This document shows, piece by piece, positions 1 to 6,696 of a stretch of 64,000 nucleotides of DNA. This DNA comes from an uncultured Clostridia bacterium (GTDB taxonomy: Bacteria > Bacillota > Clostridia > Christensenellales > Borkfalkiaceae): contig CANQMN010000007.1 in the NCBI GenBank assembly GCA_947624965.1, forward strand, positions 1 through 64,000, written 5' to 3'. The notes under the pieces were generated by a model. The model saw only the letters and a list, made by a program, of their open reading frames with translations, was not told where the DNA came from and did no database searches. The translations under genes were made by a program, and so were the position numbers. How positions within the stretch are numbered: the first letter of the stretch is position 1; each line of letters begins with the position of its first letter.

Positions 1-77
1 AACGGGGGCGCAAGCCCCCTTTTTTATGCCGTGCATGACAGACGCCTGCGGGTCTCAACAGGGCTCCCGAAAAAGAT
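1..77. repeat. Tandem repeat copy 1, terminator-headed
   Basis: The first 77 bases recur at 195-271 without a mismatch that I can see, offset by 194 bp. After base 77 the two copies diverge, but a further shared block (104-120 versus 286-302) resumes with a 12-bp shift, so the second copy looks like a partly deleted duplicate. The unit opens with a GC-rich hairpin and T-run and contains further small hairpins, including GCGTCTGC/GCAGACGC around 124-142. I see no convincing coding sequence; the short open frames here share the repeated bases. Function unknown. Confidence 0.8.
4..25 (+). terminator. Intrinsic terminator in repeat copy 1
   Basis: Stem GGGGGC (4-9), loop GCAA, stem GCCCCC (14-19), then six T (20-25). 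This is a textbook rho-independent terminator for plus-strand transcription entering from left of the window. Confidence 0.7.
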
Positions 78-194
78 CGCGAAGCGAGATTTTTGGGGAA
101 GAGGAGCCGCCGCGGAGAAAACAGCGTCTGCGGAGCAGACGCGCAAAAGCAAAGCGCGCGGCGACGAGGCGGCATGGACGGAATGTATTAAAAA

Positions 195-271
195 AACGGG
201 GGCGCAAGCCCCCTTTTTTATGCCGTGCATGACAGACGCCTGCGGGTCTCAACAGGGCTCCCGAAAAAGAT
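195..271. repeat. Tandem repeat copy 2
   Basis: Second copy of the unit seen at 1-77. Here the A-run before the hairpin (191-196) and the T-run after it make the hairpin a possible bidirectional terminator. The sequence after 271 is shorter than in copy 1 and differs (TTGCTTGCAA instead of the longer hairpin in copy 1). Confidence 0.8.
198..219. terminator. Bidirectional terminator in repeat copy 2
   Basis: Same GGGGGC-GCAA-GCCCCC stem-loop as at 4-19, with A residues before it and T residues after it, so it could stop transcription from either side. Confidence 0.6.
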
Positions 272-332
272 TGCTTGCAAGATTTGAGCCGCCGCGGAGA
301 AACAGAGTCCAATCTATCAATAATGATATTAA

Positions 333-361
333 AAACTCGGAGCCGAAAGACCCCGAGTTTT
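333..361. terminator. Hairpin between A- and T-rich flanks
   Basis: AACTCGG (334-340) pairs with CCGAGTT (353-359) around a 12-base loop, with A residues before and T residues after. It probably terminates plus-strand transcripts or backs up the terminator at 387-407. Confidence 0.5.
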
Positions 362-379
362 CCTTTTGTTCTGTGACAT

Positions 380-407
380 AAAAAAAGCGGTCCCAACCGC
401 TTTTTTT
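380..407 (-). terminator. Terminator of the phosphonate operon
   Basis: AGCGGT/ACCGCT-type stem (about 386-401) with A-run on one side and T-run on the other, placed directly after the minus-strand stop codon at 411. It looks usable from both directions; its position makes it the end of the licD-aminoethylphosphonate operon. Confidence 0.75.
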
Positions 408-410
408 ATG

Positions 411-1112
411 TCAAGATCTTTGCAGTTTTTTCTCGAAAGCATACAGCTCTTCGGGCGTGTCCAGTTCGGCGATCTGCCCTTCCGAGACGGCGTGCACCGT
501 TAAGGGAAGCTCGTGCAAATTCTCGTTGACGACATCGTCCCAGAAGAGTTTTTCGTACCCCGGTGTGCCAAAACGCTGCTCGACAGCGTCGGCGAGGAGA
601 CGGGCTTCCCGTGCCTTCAAGTAGGCAACGCCGACCATGTTATAGGCGTCGTCCCCCCTCTTTCCGACGCGCGTGATGCGCCCGTCGTCATCGATCCCGA
701 ACACCCAATCCTCCGAATGCCCCGCGACGAATTTCCCGAAATAACAGGAACCGCCGAGTTGCGCGCAAAAGAGCGCGGGATCGGCGACGTACAGGTCCGA
801 TTCGCACACGAAGCAGTCCCCTTTCCGCAACACCTCGCGCGCGACATAGACGGAAGAAAGATTGTTCACCGTCTCGTAATAGGGGTTTACGATCAAAGAG
901 ATCTCGGGATATTTCCGCGCGAGCGGCTCAAACTGCTCCGCGAGATATCCCACGACGACATAGATCTGCGAGACGCCGCGCGCCCGCAGTCCTTCGACGA
1001 CCGTTTCGATCATCGGCTTTCCGCAGACGGGAAGCAGCGGCTTCGGCGTATTTTTTGTCAACGGATACATGCGGCTCCCCAAGCCGGAAGCCATGAGAAC
1101 GGCGCGCTCCAT
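411..1112 (-). CDS. LicC/PntC-like nucleotidyltransferase
   Basis: A 233-residue sugar-phosphate/choline-phosphate type nucleotidyltransferase. The N-terminus has the glycine-rich nucleotide-binding signature (ASGLGSRMYPLTKNTPKPLL, residues 8-27) and a CESDLY segment that fits the metal-binding Asp region. The start is the ATG at 1112, which shares its A with the TAA stop of the upstream PEP mutase (TAATG), so translation is probably coupled. By context it would attach CMP to 2-aminoethylphosphonate, as PntC does, giving the donor for LicD. A choline-phosphate or sugar substrate cannot be excluded from sequence alone. A longer open frame upstream is only overlap with the mutase gene. Confidence 0.85.
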   Translation of the reverse strand: MERAVLMASGLGSRMYPLTKNTPKPLLPVCGKPMIETVVEGLRARGVSQIYVVVGYLAEQFEPLARKYPEISLIVNPYYETVNNLSSVYVAREVLRKGDCFVCESDLYVADPALFCAQLGGSCYFGKFVAGHSEDWVFGIDDDGRITRVGKRGDDAYNMVGVAYLKAREARLLADAVEQRFGTPGYEKLFWDDVVNENLHELPLTVHAVSEGQIAELDTPEELYAFEKKLQRS

Positions 1113-2407
1113 TACAGCTCCTCGATGAGCGTGATGATATCCTTGATGGGCATGAGACGGTCGTCCACTTCCTTCGCGCGGTGATAGCGCAGGATATCGC
1201 TCGCCGTCTGTTGCATGGCGGGAAACGCGCTTCTCGTGAGCTGGTTTGCATAGATGACGATGTTCACGCCGTGCGCATGCAATTCGCTCTCGGTGATCGT
1301 GTTGAAAGAGGTCGGTACGACGACGATAGGCGTCGTCTTGTTGACGGAACGAAACGCGTCGCAGAATGCCAGGATCTCGTCGGGCGACTTCTTGCGGCTG
1401 TGGATCATGATGCCGTCCGCGCCCGCGGCAACGTAAGCGTGCGCACGCCGAAGCGCGTCGTCCATTCCCCTGTCGAGAATGAGGCTCTCGATCCGCGCGA
1501 TGATCATGAAGTCGTCGGTGAGCTGAATTTTTTTGCCCGCCGCGATCTTCGCGCAGAAATGTTCGACGGTGTCCTGCGTCTGTTCGACTTCGGAACCGAA
1601 CAGCGAATTCTTTTTGAGCCCGATCTTGTCCTCGATGATGACGGCGGAGACGCCCATGCGTTCCAACGACCGAACGGTATAGACGAAGTGCTCCGCAAGC
1701 CCGCCCGTGTCGCCGTCGAAGATGATGGGTTTCGTCGTTACCTCCATGATATCGTCGATGGTGCGGAAGCGGGACGTCATGTCGACGAGCTCGATGTCGG
1801 GTTTCCCCTTCGCGGTGGAATCGCAGAGCGAGCTCACCCACATCGCGTCGAACTGGTCGTACTCCCCCTCGTGTTCCACGATGGTCTTTTCGGCAATCAA
1901 CCCCGTGAGCCCGCTGTGGACTTCGAGCGTCTTGACGACGGGGCGCAGTGCAAGCAGTTTTTTGAGGCGGCTCCTGCGGAGCTCGGGCATCGCGAGCCGC
2001 TCGCGGATGCGCAGATCGACGCGGCGGACCTCTTCGTTATAAGTATACGGGATATCGACGATCGTTCCGCCGTACTGCGCGAGCAGTTTTTCCACATTGT
2101 CGCGGATGGCGCGGAGCGGTCCCGACAGCCAATTATCGCCGTGGACGACGTAATCGGGCTTCAATGCCGCGATGACCCCGTCATACATGATCTCCGTCTG
2201 CACGACGACGTGTTTCACGCCCTCGATCGCGCGGACCATATTCAGCCGCTCCTCGAACCCGACGACGGGAAAGCGGTTGAAACGCACCATCGCCTCGTCG
2301 CTGAGCACGCCCACGGTAACTTCCCCGTACTTCGCTGCCTCGCGAAGCAAGTTGAGATGTCCCTCGTGAATGACATCCGTACAAAAACAAGTATAAACTT
2401 TCTTCAT
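1112..2407 (-). CDS. aepX: Phosphoenolpyruvate mutase with N-terminal cytidylyltransferase-like domain
   Basis: A 431-residue two-domain protein. Residues 1-130 form a cytidylyltransferase-like domain with the HxGH motif (HEGH, 14-17). Residues about 150-431 are a PEP mutase of the isocitrate lyase superfamily, with DGDTGG (231-236) and the diagnostic EDK...NS motif (EDK 259-261, NS 267-268) that separates mutases from carboxyPEP-lyase relatives. It converts PEP to phosphonopyruvate, the first and thermodynamically unfavourable step to C-P compounds; the following decarboxylase pulls it forward. It lies 8 bp after the transaminase gene. The role of the fused domain is not settled: it could activate a phosphonate alongside, or instead of, the separate transferase downstream. 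Confidence 0.93.
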   Translation of the reverse strand: MKKVYTCFCTDVIHEGHLNLLREAAKYGEVTVGVLSDEAMVRFNRFPVVGFEERLNMVRAIEGVKHVVVQTEIMYDGVIAALKPDYVVHGDNWLSGPLRAIRDNVEKLLAQYGGTIVDIPYTYNEEVRRVDLRIRERLAMPELRRSRLKKLLALRPVVKTLEVHSGLTGLIAEKTIVEHEGEYDQFDAMWVSSLCDSTAKGKPDIELVDMTSRFRTIDDIMEVTTKPIIFDGDTGGLAEHFVYTVRSLERMGVSAVIIEDKIGLKKNSLFGSEVEQTQDTVEHFCAKIAAGKKIQLTDDFMIIARIESLILDRGMDDALRRAHAYVAAGADGIMIHSRKKSPDEILAFCDAFRSVNKTTPIVVVPTSFNTITESELHAHGVNIVIYANQLTRSAFPAMQQTASDILRYHRAKEVDDRLMPIKDIITLIEEL

Positions 2408-2415
2408 CTTTTACC

Positions 2416-3546
2416 TCAATTGCGATAGCGAACGGGAATAGCGATCCCCTCTGCTTGGAGCGCTTCGCGGAAAACCTTGAAAAATGCCTCGATATCCTCC
2501 GTGTCGATGGCGCCGAGCGCGCACAGGCGGAAGGTGTTCGTCGTCGAAATTTTCCCGGGATAAATCGTAAAGCCGCGCGCGTAGCAGTAATCGTGCACGC
2601 GGCGGAAGCTCCAATTCTCGTCGTCCGGTTCGATCGCGGAAGCGACGAGCCCCGCTTGCAGTTCGGGCTTGATATATTCGCGGAACCCGAGCGAAGCGAG
2701 CCCGCTGTGGATGGCGTTCATCACGCGGGTGTGCCGCGCCCATTTCCCCTCTTCGCCCTCGGCGAAATACTCCTTTAAGCCTTGGATCGCCGCATAGATG
2801 GTCTGAACGGGGGGCGTAAAGTGCATCTGTCCCGTCTTTTCAAAAAAGTCGTATTGCAGGAAGAGATTGCAGTAATACGAACGCTTGGGATAATTCGCCG
2901 ACTTCAAGATCTCCGCCGTCTTGCCGATGATGAAGGAGAGCCCCGTCATCGCCATAATGCCCTTCTGCGCGGAAGCCATGCAGAAATCGATGTTGTCCCT
3001 GCCGACGTCGATGGGACGCATCGCGAGCGAGGAAGTGGTATCCACGATAAACACCGCCCCGTATTTGTGCGCAAGCGCGCCGATCTCCCGAATGGGATTG
3101 AGAAGTCCCGTCCCCGTCTCGTGATGGGTCGTATAGACGAGCGCGATGTCCCCGTGCTCCGCGAGCGTGCGCTCCACCGTCGCCAAATCGGGCTGTTCGT
3201 CTACGGGGAACTTCAAATCGATATGGTCCAGCCCGTAATACGCGCAGATCTCCGCGGCGCGCGTGCTGTACGCGCCGTTGTCCACGATGAGCGCCTTTTT
3301 GTCCGCGGGAAGCAGGGAATTGAGACATACGTCGATATTCAGCGTCCCGGAGCCGCAGAACAGAACGGAGGTATACTCCGCGGGGTCGGCGTGGACGATC
3401 TTCAAGAGGTCCCGCCGCAATCCCTTCATGAGCGACGCAAATTCCTCTTCGCGCGGGCAGATATCGGGAACGACCTGCGCAAGTTTTACGGTGTCCGTCG
3501 TCGTGGAGGGACCCGCGTTCAACAAGATGTTTCTCTTTATTTTCAT
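2416..3546 (-). CDS. phnW: 2-aminoethylphosphonate aminotransferase
   Basis: A 376-residue class V PLP aminotransferase. Visible landmarks are GSGTLN (66-71) in the cofactor phosphate pocket, the Asp of VDTTSS (169) and the Schiff-base lysine in SAQKG (Lys195). Family members interconvert phosphonoacetaldehyde and 2-aminoethylphosphonate. PhnW is often degradative, but here, between a PEP mutase and phosphonopyruvate decarboxylase and with no phosphonatase in sight, the biosynthetic direction is far more likely. The start codon overlaps the stop of the decarboxylase gene by four bases (ATGA). Confidence 0.92.
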   Translation of the reverse strand: MKIKRNILLNAGPSTTTDTVKLAQVVPDICPREEEFASLMKGLRRDLLKIVHADPAEYTSVLFCGSGTLNIDVCLNSLLPADKKALIVDNGAYSTRAAEICAYYGLDHIDLKFPVDEQPDLATVERTLAEHGDIALVYTTHHETGTGLLNPIREIGALAHKYGAVFIVDTTSSLAMRPIDVGRDNIDFCMASAQKGIMAMTGLSFIIGKTAEILKSANYPKRSYYCNLFLQYDFFEKTGQMHFTPPVQTIYAAIQGLKEYFAEGEEGKWARHTRVMNAIHSGLASLGFREYIKPELQAGLVASAIEPDDENWSFRRVHDYCYARGFTIYPGKISTTNTFRLCALGAIDTEDIEAFFKVFREALQAEGIAIPVRYRN

Positions 3547-4682
3547 TCTTCGCCTCGCAACGTTTTCATGAAATCTATTTTATTCTGCCGCGCGGACGTT
3601 GTGGGACGTCCCAGATCCTCCCGCGCGCCGAGCGCGCAGAACGCCTCTACGAGCGCGAGCGTCCCGCTCTCCTTCGCCCGACGCAGGGCGGTTTCGAGCT
3701 CTTCGTAGGTCTCCGCGCGGAGCACGAACGGATATCCGCAGCCCTTTGCGATCTCGCCGAGATCAACCTTCCCCATCGCCGTGGGCATGCCGCCGACCGT
3801 CTCGTGCGCGCCGTTATTGACGACGACGTGGACGAAATTCGCGGGTCTTCTCGCCCCGATGACCGCCATCGCGCCGAGATGCATGAGCGCCGCCCCGTCG
3901 CCGTCCAGACACCACACCCGTTCCTGCGGGCGCGCGAGCGCGATGCCGAGCGCGATGGACGAAGCGTGTCCCATCGAGCCGACGGTGAGAAAATCTCTCC
4001 CATGTCCCTCTTTTCTGCTCTCCCGTAGCTCAAACAGCTCGCGCGACGCCTTCCCTGTCGTGGAGACAACGGGATCCGTTCCGCTCGCTTCGAGCACGCG
4101 GCGGATGACTTCCTCCCGCGTCATCGTATGGGAATTGCCGTACTTCGCCCGCTCTCCGTAAGAGAGCGCGCCCTTCCGCACGACGACCGCCGAACTCATG
4201 CCCGCCCGCGCGTCCGCGCTCGCCTCCGTTACAAATTCGATGAGCGCCTCTTCCGGCGTATCGTCGGACAGGATGAACGTGCGGAGATTGAGATGTTCGA
4301 GAAGGGATACGGTGATCTCCCCTTGAAAGACGTGCTGGGGCTCGTCGTGCACGCCCGGTTCGCCGCGCCACCCCACGATGAAAAAGCAGGGGATCGCATA
4401 GACGCGCTCGTCGAGAAGGGACGCGATGGGATTGACGGCGTTCCCCTCGCCGCTGTTCTGCATGTAAACGACGGGTACGCGCCCCGTCGCAAGGTGATAC
4501 CCCGCCGCGAGCGCGACGGCGTTCCCCTCGTTCGCCGCGACGACATGGCGGGGACCATCCGTTCCGTAGACGTTCACGAGATAATCGCAAAGCGGTCTCA
4601 AAAGCGAATCCGGCACGCCCGAAAAGAAGGGTTCCTTTCCGATGAGCGGTGATAATATATTCAAGAATTCTTCGACTTGCAT
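3543..4682 (-). CDS. aepY: Phosphonopyruvate decarboxylase
   Basis: A 379-residue thiamine diphosphate enzyme of the sulfopyruvate/phosphonopyruvate decarboxylase family. The N-terminal pyrimidine-binding half contains GVPDSLL and the conserved Glu in AANEGNAVALAAG; the C-terminal half has the LDGDGAALMH diphosphate/Mg site. It makes phosphonoacetaldehyde from phosphonopyruvate. I chose the ATG at 4682 because GGAGAG precedes it at good spacing and it gives the normal family N-terminus (VEEFLNIL); the open frame continues upstream only inside licD. It overlaps the 3' end of licD by 22 bp. Confidence 0.92.
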   Translation of the reverse strand: MQVEEFLNILSPLIGKEPFFSGVPDSLLRPLCDYLVNVYGTDGPRHVVAANEGNAVALAAGYHLATGRVPVVYMQNSGEGNAVNPIASLLDERVYAIPCFFIVGWRGEPGVHDEPQHVFQGEITVSLLEHLNLRTFILSDDTPEEALIEFVTEASADARAGMSSAVVVRKGALSYGERAKYGNSHTMTREEVIRRVLEASGTDPVVSTTGKASRELFELRESRKEGHGRDFLTVGSMGHASSIALGIALARPQERVWCLDGDGAALMHLGAMAVIGARRPANFVHVVVNNGAHETVGGMPTAMGKVDLGEIAKGCGYPFVLRAETYEELETALRRAKESGTLALVEAFCALGAREDLGRPTTSARQNKIDFMKTLRGEE

Positions 4683-5509
4683 CCGTTCTCTCCTTCCGTA
4701 TCTCTTACGCGCAAGCTGTGCGAAATGCGCTTTCCCGCGGGCGGCGGCGTCATATAGTCGCCGTACAGTTTCACGAGCCATTCGTCCCACGCCGTTATGG
4801 CGCAAAACTCTTTCCCCTCAAACGCGATCCGCTCCGTGTTCTTGAACGCATCCCGCGGCATCAACCACTTTTCCGTCCCGAAACTGAACGTACTGCACAT
4901 TTCGCAGGCGTTGTAATCGTTCGCGGCGGCGACGGCGTTGCCCTTCCGCGCCGCGCGCGACATGCCGTACAGCGTGGCGGCAAGATAAAAGGGAAATCCG
5001 ATGCCGCGCAGGATGACGGTCCAATGCTTTTCGGGCACCGCCCAGCGGGAAAGCGCCATCACCGCGCTGTAAAAGAGACGCTTGCGGTACAGTTTTTTGA
5101 GCGCCTTTTTCCCGGACGGCGCGCCGTCGAGCGGGAAGATATCCACAAAGAGATAGGGAACTTCCCGATGCGACCAACTCTTCACGCGATAGCGCTTGTC
5201 CATGAGCTTGCAGAAGGAATAGAACGCGTGCTTGCCGCGGTCCTCCGAGAGCTCGAACCGATCTTTCAGGTCGATCGCTCCGCTCCGCACGAGCGCATAC
5301 AATTTCTCGTAATCGGGACGGGGCATCACGAAATCCACATCGTCGTCCCAAGGGATAAACCCTTTATGGCGCACCGCGCCGAGAAGCGTTCCGTATGCGA
5401 TGGAATAGCGGAGCCCGTGTTCGGCGCATATGCGGTCGAACTCCGTCATGATCCCCAAAAGCGCCATCTGGGTCTCCCGCAAATCGAGATAATTTTTCTT
5501 TTTTTTCAT
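4661..5509 (-). CDS. licD: LicD family phospho/phosphonotransferase
   Basis: A 282-residue LicD protein (nucleotidyltransferase-fold family). The hallmark is visible near the N-terminus: GTLLGAVRHKGFIPWDDDVD (about residues 40-60), where the aspartates bind metal. LicD enzymes transfer phosphocholine from CDP-choline to teichoic acids or glycans. Because the next four genes make aminoethylphosphonate and a candidate CMP donor, the substrate here is more likely CMP-aminoethylphosphonate. Starts at ATG 5509 behind GGAAAAGAAT. It is the first structural gene after the xre regulator (91-bp gap, no clear promoter in it), so it may be cotranscribed with xre. Confidence 0.88.
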   Translation of the reverse strand: MKKKKNYLDLRETQMALLGIMTEFDRICAEHGLRYSIAYGTLLGAVRHKGFIPWDDDVDFVMPRPDYEKLYALVRSGAIDLKDRFELSEDRGKHAFYSFCKLMDKRYRVKSWSHREVPYLFVDIFPLDGAPSGKKALKKLYRKRLFYSAVMALSRWAVPEKHWTVILRGIGFPFYLAATLYGMSRAARKGNAVAAANDYNACEMCSTFSFGTEKWLMPRDAFKNTERIAFEGKEFCAITAWDEWLVKLYGDYMTPPPAGKRISHSLRVRDTEGENGCKSKNS

Positions 5510-5600
5510 ATTCTTTTCCGCGTCGGCTCTCCCGCAATCACGCTTTGAAAACTCTTCCGCAAAATTTTCGGTCCCGACGTTTCTCCTTCGCCCCTTTCAG

Positions 5601-5813
5601 TCAATAATCTTTCAGCCCCAACAAATGGTCGGTCGAACAGTCGAGGATCACCGCAATGTGCGCAAGACATTCCAACGTCGGTTCCGAAGTGCCGTTCTCA
5701 TAACGCGCATAAGAAGGCTGCTTGATGCCGAGCATCGCCGCCATATCCCGTTGCGTATAGTTGCACAATTTGCGCATTTCTTTTAGACGTTCGCAAAACA
5801 GCTTCATTTCCAT
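5601..5813 (-). CDS. XRE family HTH regulator
   Basis: A 70-residue single-domain helix-turn-helix protein: LKEMRKLCNYTQRDMAAMLG and the recognition-helix segment QPSYARYENGTSEPTLECL are typical of Cro/C1 repressors. I take the ATG at 5813; a second ATG lies at 5807 and a TTG at 5819. The minus-strand TATAAT at 5819-5824 ends only five bases before ATG 5813, so the message may be leaderless. It most likely binds the two palindromes in the divergent promoter and controls both the phosphonate operon and the glycosyltransferase. Confidence 0.85.
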   Translation of the reverse strand: MEMKLFCERLKEMRKLCNYTQRDMAAMLGIKQPSYARYENGTSEPTLECLAHIAVILDCSTDHLLGLKDY

Positions 5814-5866
5814 TGACAATTATAACAAACTGTTATATACTGATTAAAAATATAGCAATTTGCTAT
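5813..5866. promoter_or_regulatory. Divergent promoters with twin XRE-type operators
   Basis: Plus strand: TTGACA (5813-5818), 17 bp, TATACT (5836-5841) driving the glycosyltransferase. Minus strand: TATAAT (5819-5824) with an upstream TGT (extended -10) and a weak -35 driving xre. Two palindromes share the form ATARCA-N3-TGYTAT: 5822-5836 (between -35 and -10 of the plus promoter) and 5852-5866 (just after the start of transcription). Their centres are exactly 30 bp apart, about three helical turns, which suits cooperative repressor binding. Confidence 0.8.
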
Positions 5867-5877
5867 CAAACAAGACG

Positions 5878-6666
5878 ATGATCCCTCACATTATTCATTG
5901 CGTTTGGCTGGGCGGCAAACAGATGCCGAGCGAATTCTGCGGATACCTTTCCGGTTGGAAAGAACTCCTGCCCGATTGGGAGCTCCGCGTATGGAACGAA
6001 ACCAATTTTGACTTTTCAAACTGCCTTTATGCGCAGCAGGCTTACGAATGCAAAAAATACGGTTTCGTCTCGGACTATATCCGCGTCTGCGTTCTCGAAC
6101 GCTACGGCGGCGTCTATCTCGATACGGACGTGGAACTTCTGCGCGCCTTCCCGCAGGAACTGCTCGAAAAACAGCTGTTTATCGGCTTTGAAAACGACGC
6201 GCACGTGGAGACGGCGGTGTTCGGCTGCGTTCCGTCCCATCCCCTCGTCCGCACCCTGCGGTCGATGTACGAGCGCATCCCCTTTCTGCGCAAGAAGGGT
6301 CCCGATCTGACGCCGAACCCCATCTACTTCACCTATTTTCTCCGCCGCGACTACGGTCTGCTCCTGCGGGAAAGCATGCAGGAACTTCCCGCCGCGGGCT
6401 CCTCCGTCTCCGTTTTTCCCTGCGAATTTTTCGCGCCGCTCAATTTCAATACGAAAAAGGACAGCCGAACGGCGCGCTCGGTCGCCGTTCACCACTTTGC
6501 GAACAGCTGGTCGCCGCCCGGCGTGAAGTCCTGCCAGCGCGCCGTCAACGCCCTGCGGAAGCTCTTCGGAAAGCGCATCTTCGCAAGTTTTACCCGCCTC
6601 TATGTAAAGAGCGAGCTGAAAAAGACGGAAAGAAAATTGTATGAAACAAGCGGTCCGAACCCATAA
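5878..6666 (+). CDS. Glycosyltransferase, capsular polysaccharide type (GT32-like)
   Basis: A 262-residue cytoplasmic glycosyltransferase of the group with N-terminal PHIIHCVWLGG (start IPKIIH-like) and DXD motif in GGVYLDTDVELL, which binds the nucleotide-sugar metal. The C-terminus has the usual HHFANSWS. It probably adds a sugar to the same surface polymer that receives aminoethylphosphonate. I use ATG 5878; an in-frame TTG at 5860 is possible but falls inside the second operator. No strong ribosome binding site is visible for either. The TAA stop sits in the loop of a terminator hairpin. Confidence 0.8.
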   Translation: MIPHIIHCVWLGGKQMPSEFCGYLSGWKELLPDWELRVWNETNFDFSNCLYAQQAYECKKYGFVSDYIRVCVLERYGGVYLDTDVELLRAFPQELLEKQLFIGFENDAHVETAVFGCVPSHPLVRTLRSMYERIPFLRKKGPDLTPNPIYFTYFLRRDYGLLLRESMQELPAAGSSVSVFPCEFFAPLNFNTKKDSRTARSVAVHHFANSWSPPGVKSCQRAVNALRKLFGKRIFASFTRLYVKSELKKTERKLYETSGPNP

Positions 6667-6690
6667 GGTTCGGACCGCTTCATTTGTTTT
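6648..6690. terminator. Convergent terminator with embedded stop codon
   Basis: A perfect 14-bp stem (6648-6661 with 6667-6680) and five-base loop. The TAA stop of the glycosyltransferase (6664-6666) lies in the loop, so the last four codons form one arm. T-rich sequence follows on the plus strand. It separates the glycosyltransferase from the convergent ftsZ. Confidence 0.75.
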
Positions 6691-6696
6691 CGTCGA

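Noticed and set aside
31-381. A 116-codon frame spanning both repeat copies
   Set aside because: Its composition follows the repeated, hairpin-rich DNA, it reads through terminators, and it has no ribosome binding site.
1113-1841. Upstream extension of the nucleotidyltransferase frame
   Set aside because: The extension lies inside the PEP mutase gene in another frame; the true N-terminus with the glycine-rich motif begins at ATG 1112.
5860-5862. TTG start for the glycosyltransferase
   Set aside because: It lies inside the second palindrome and the family N-terminus fits ATG 5878 (PHIIHCVW).
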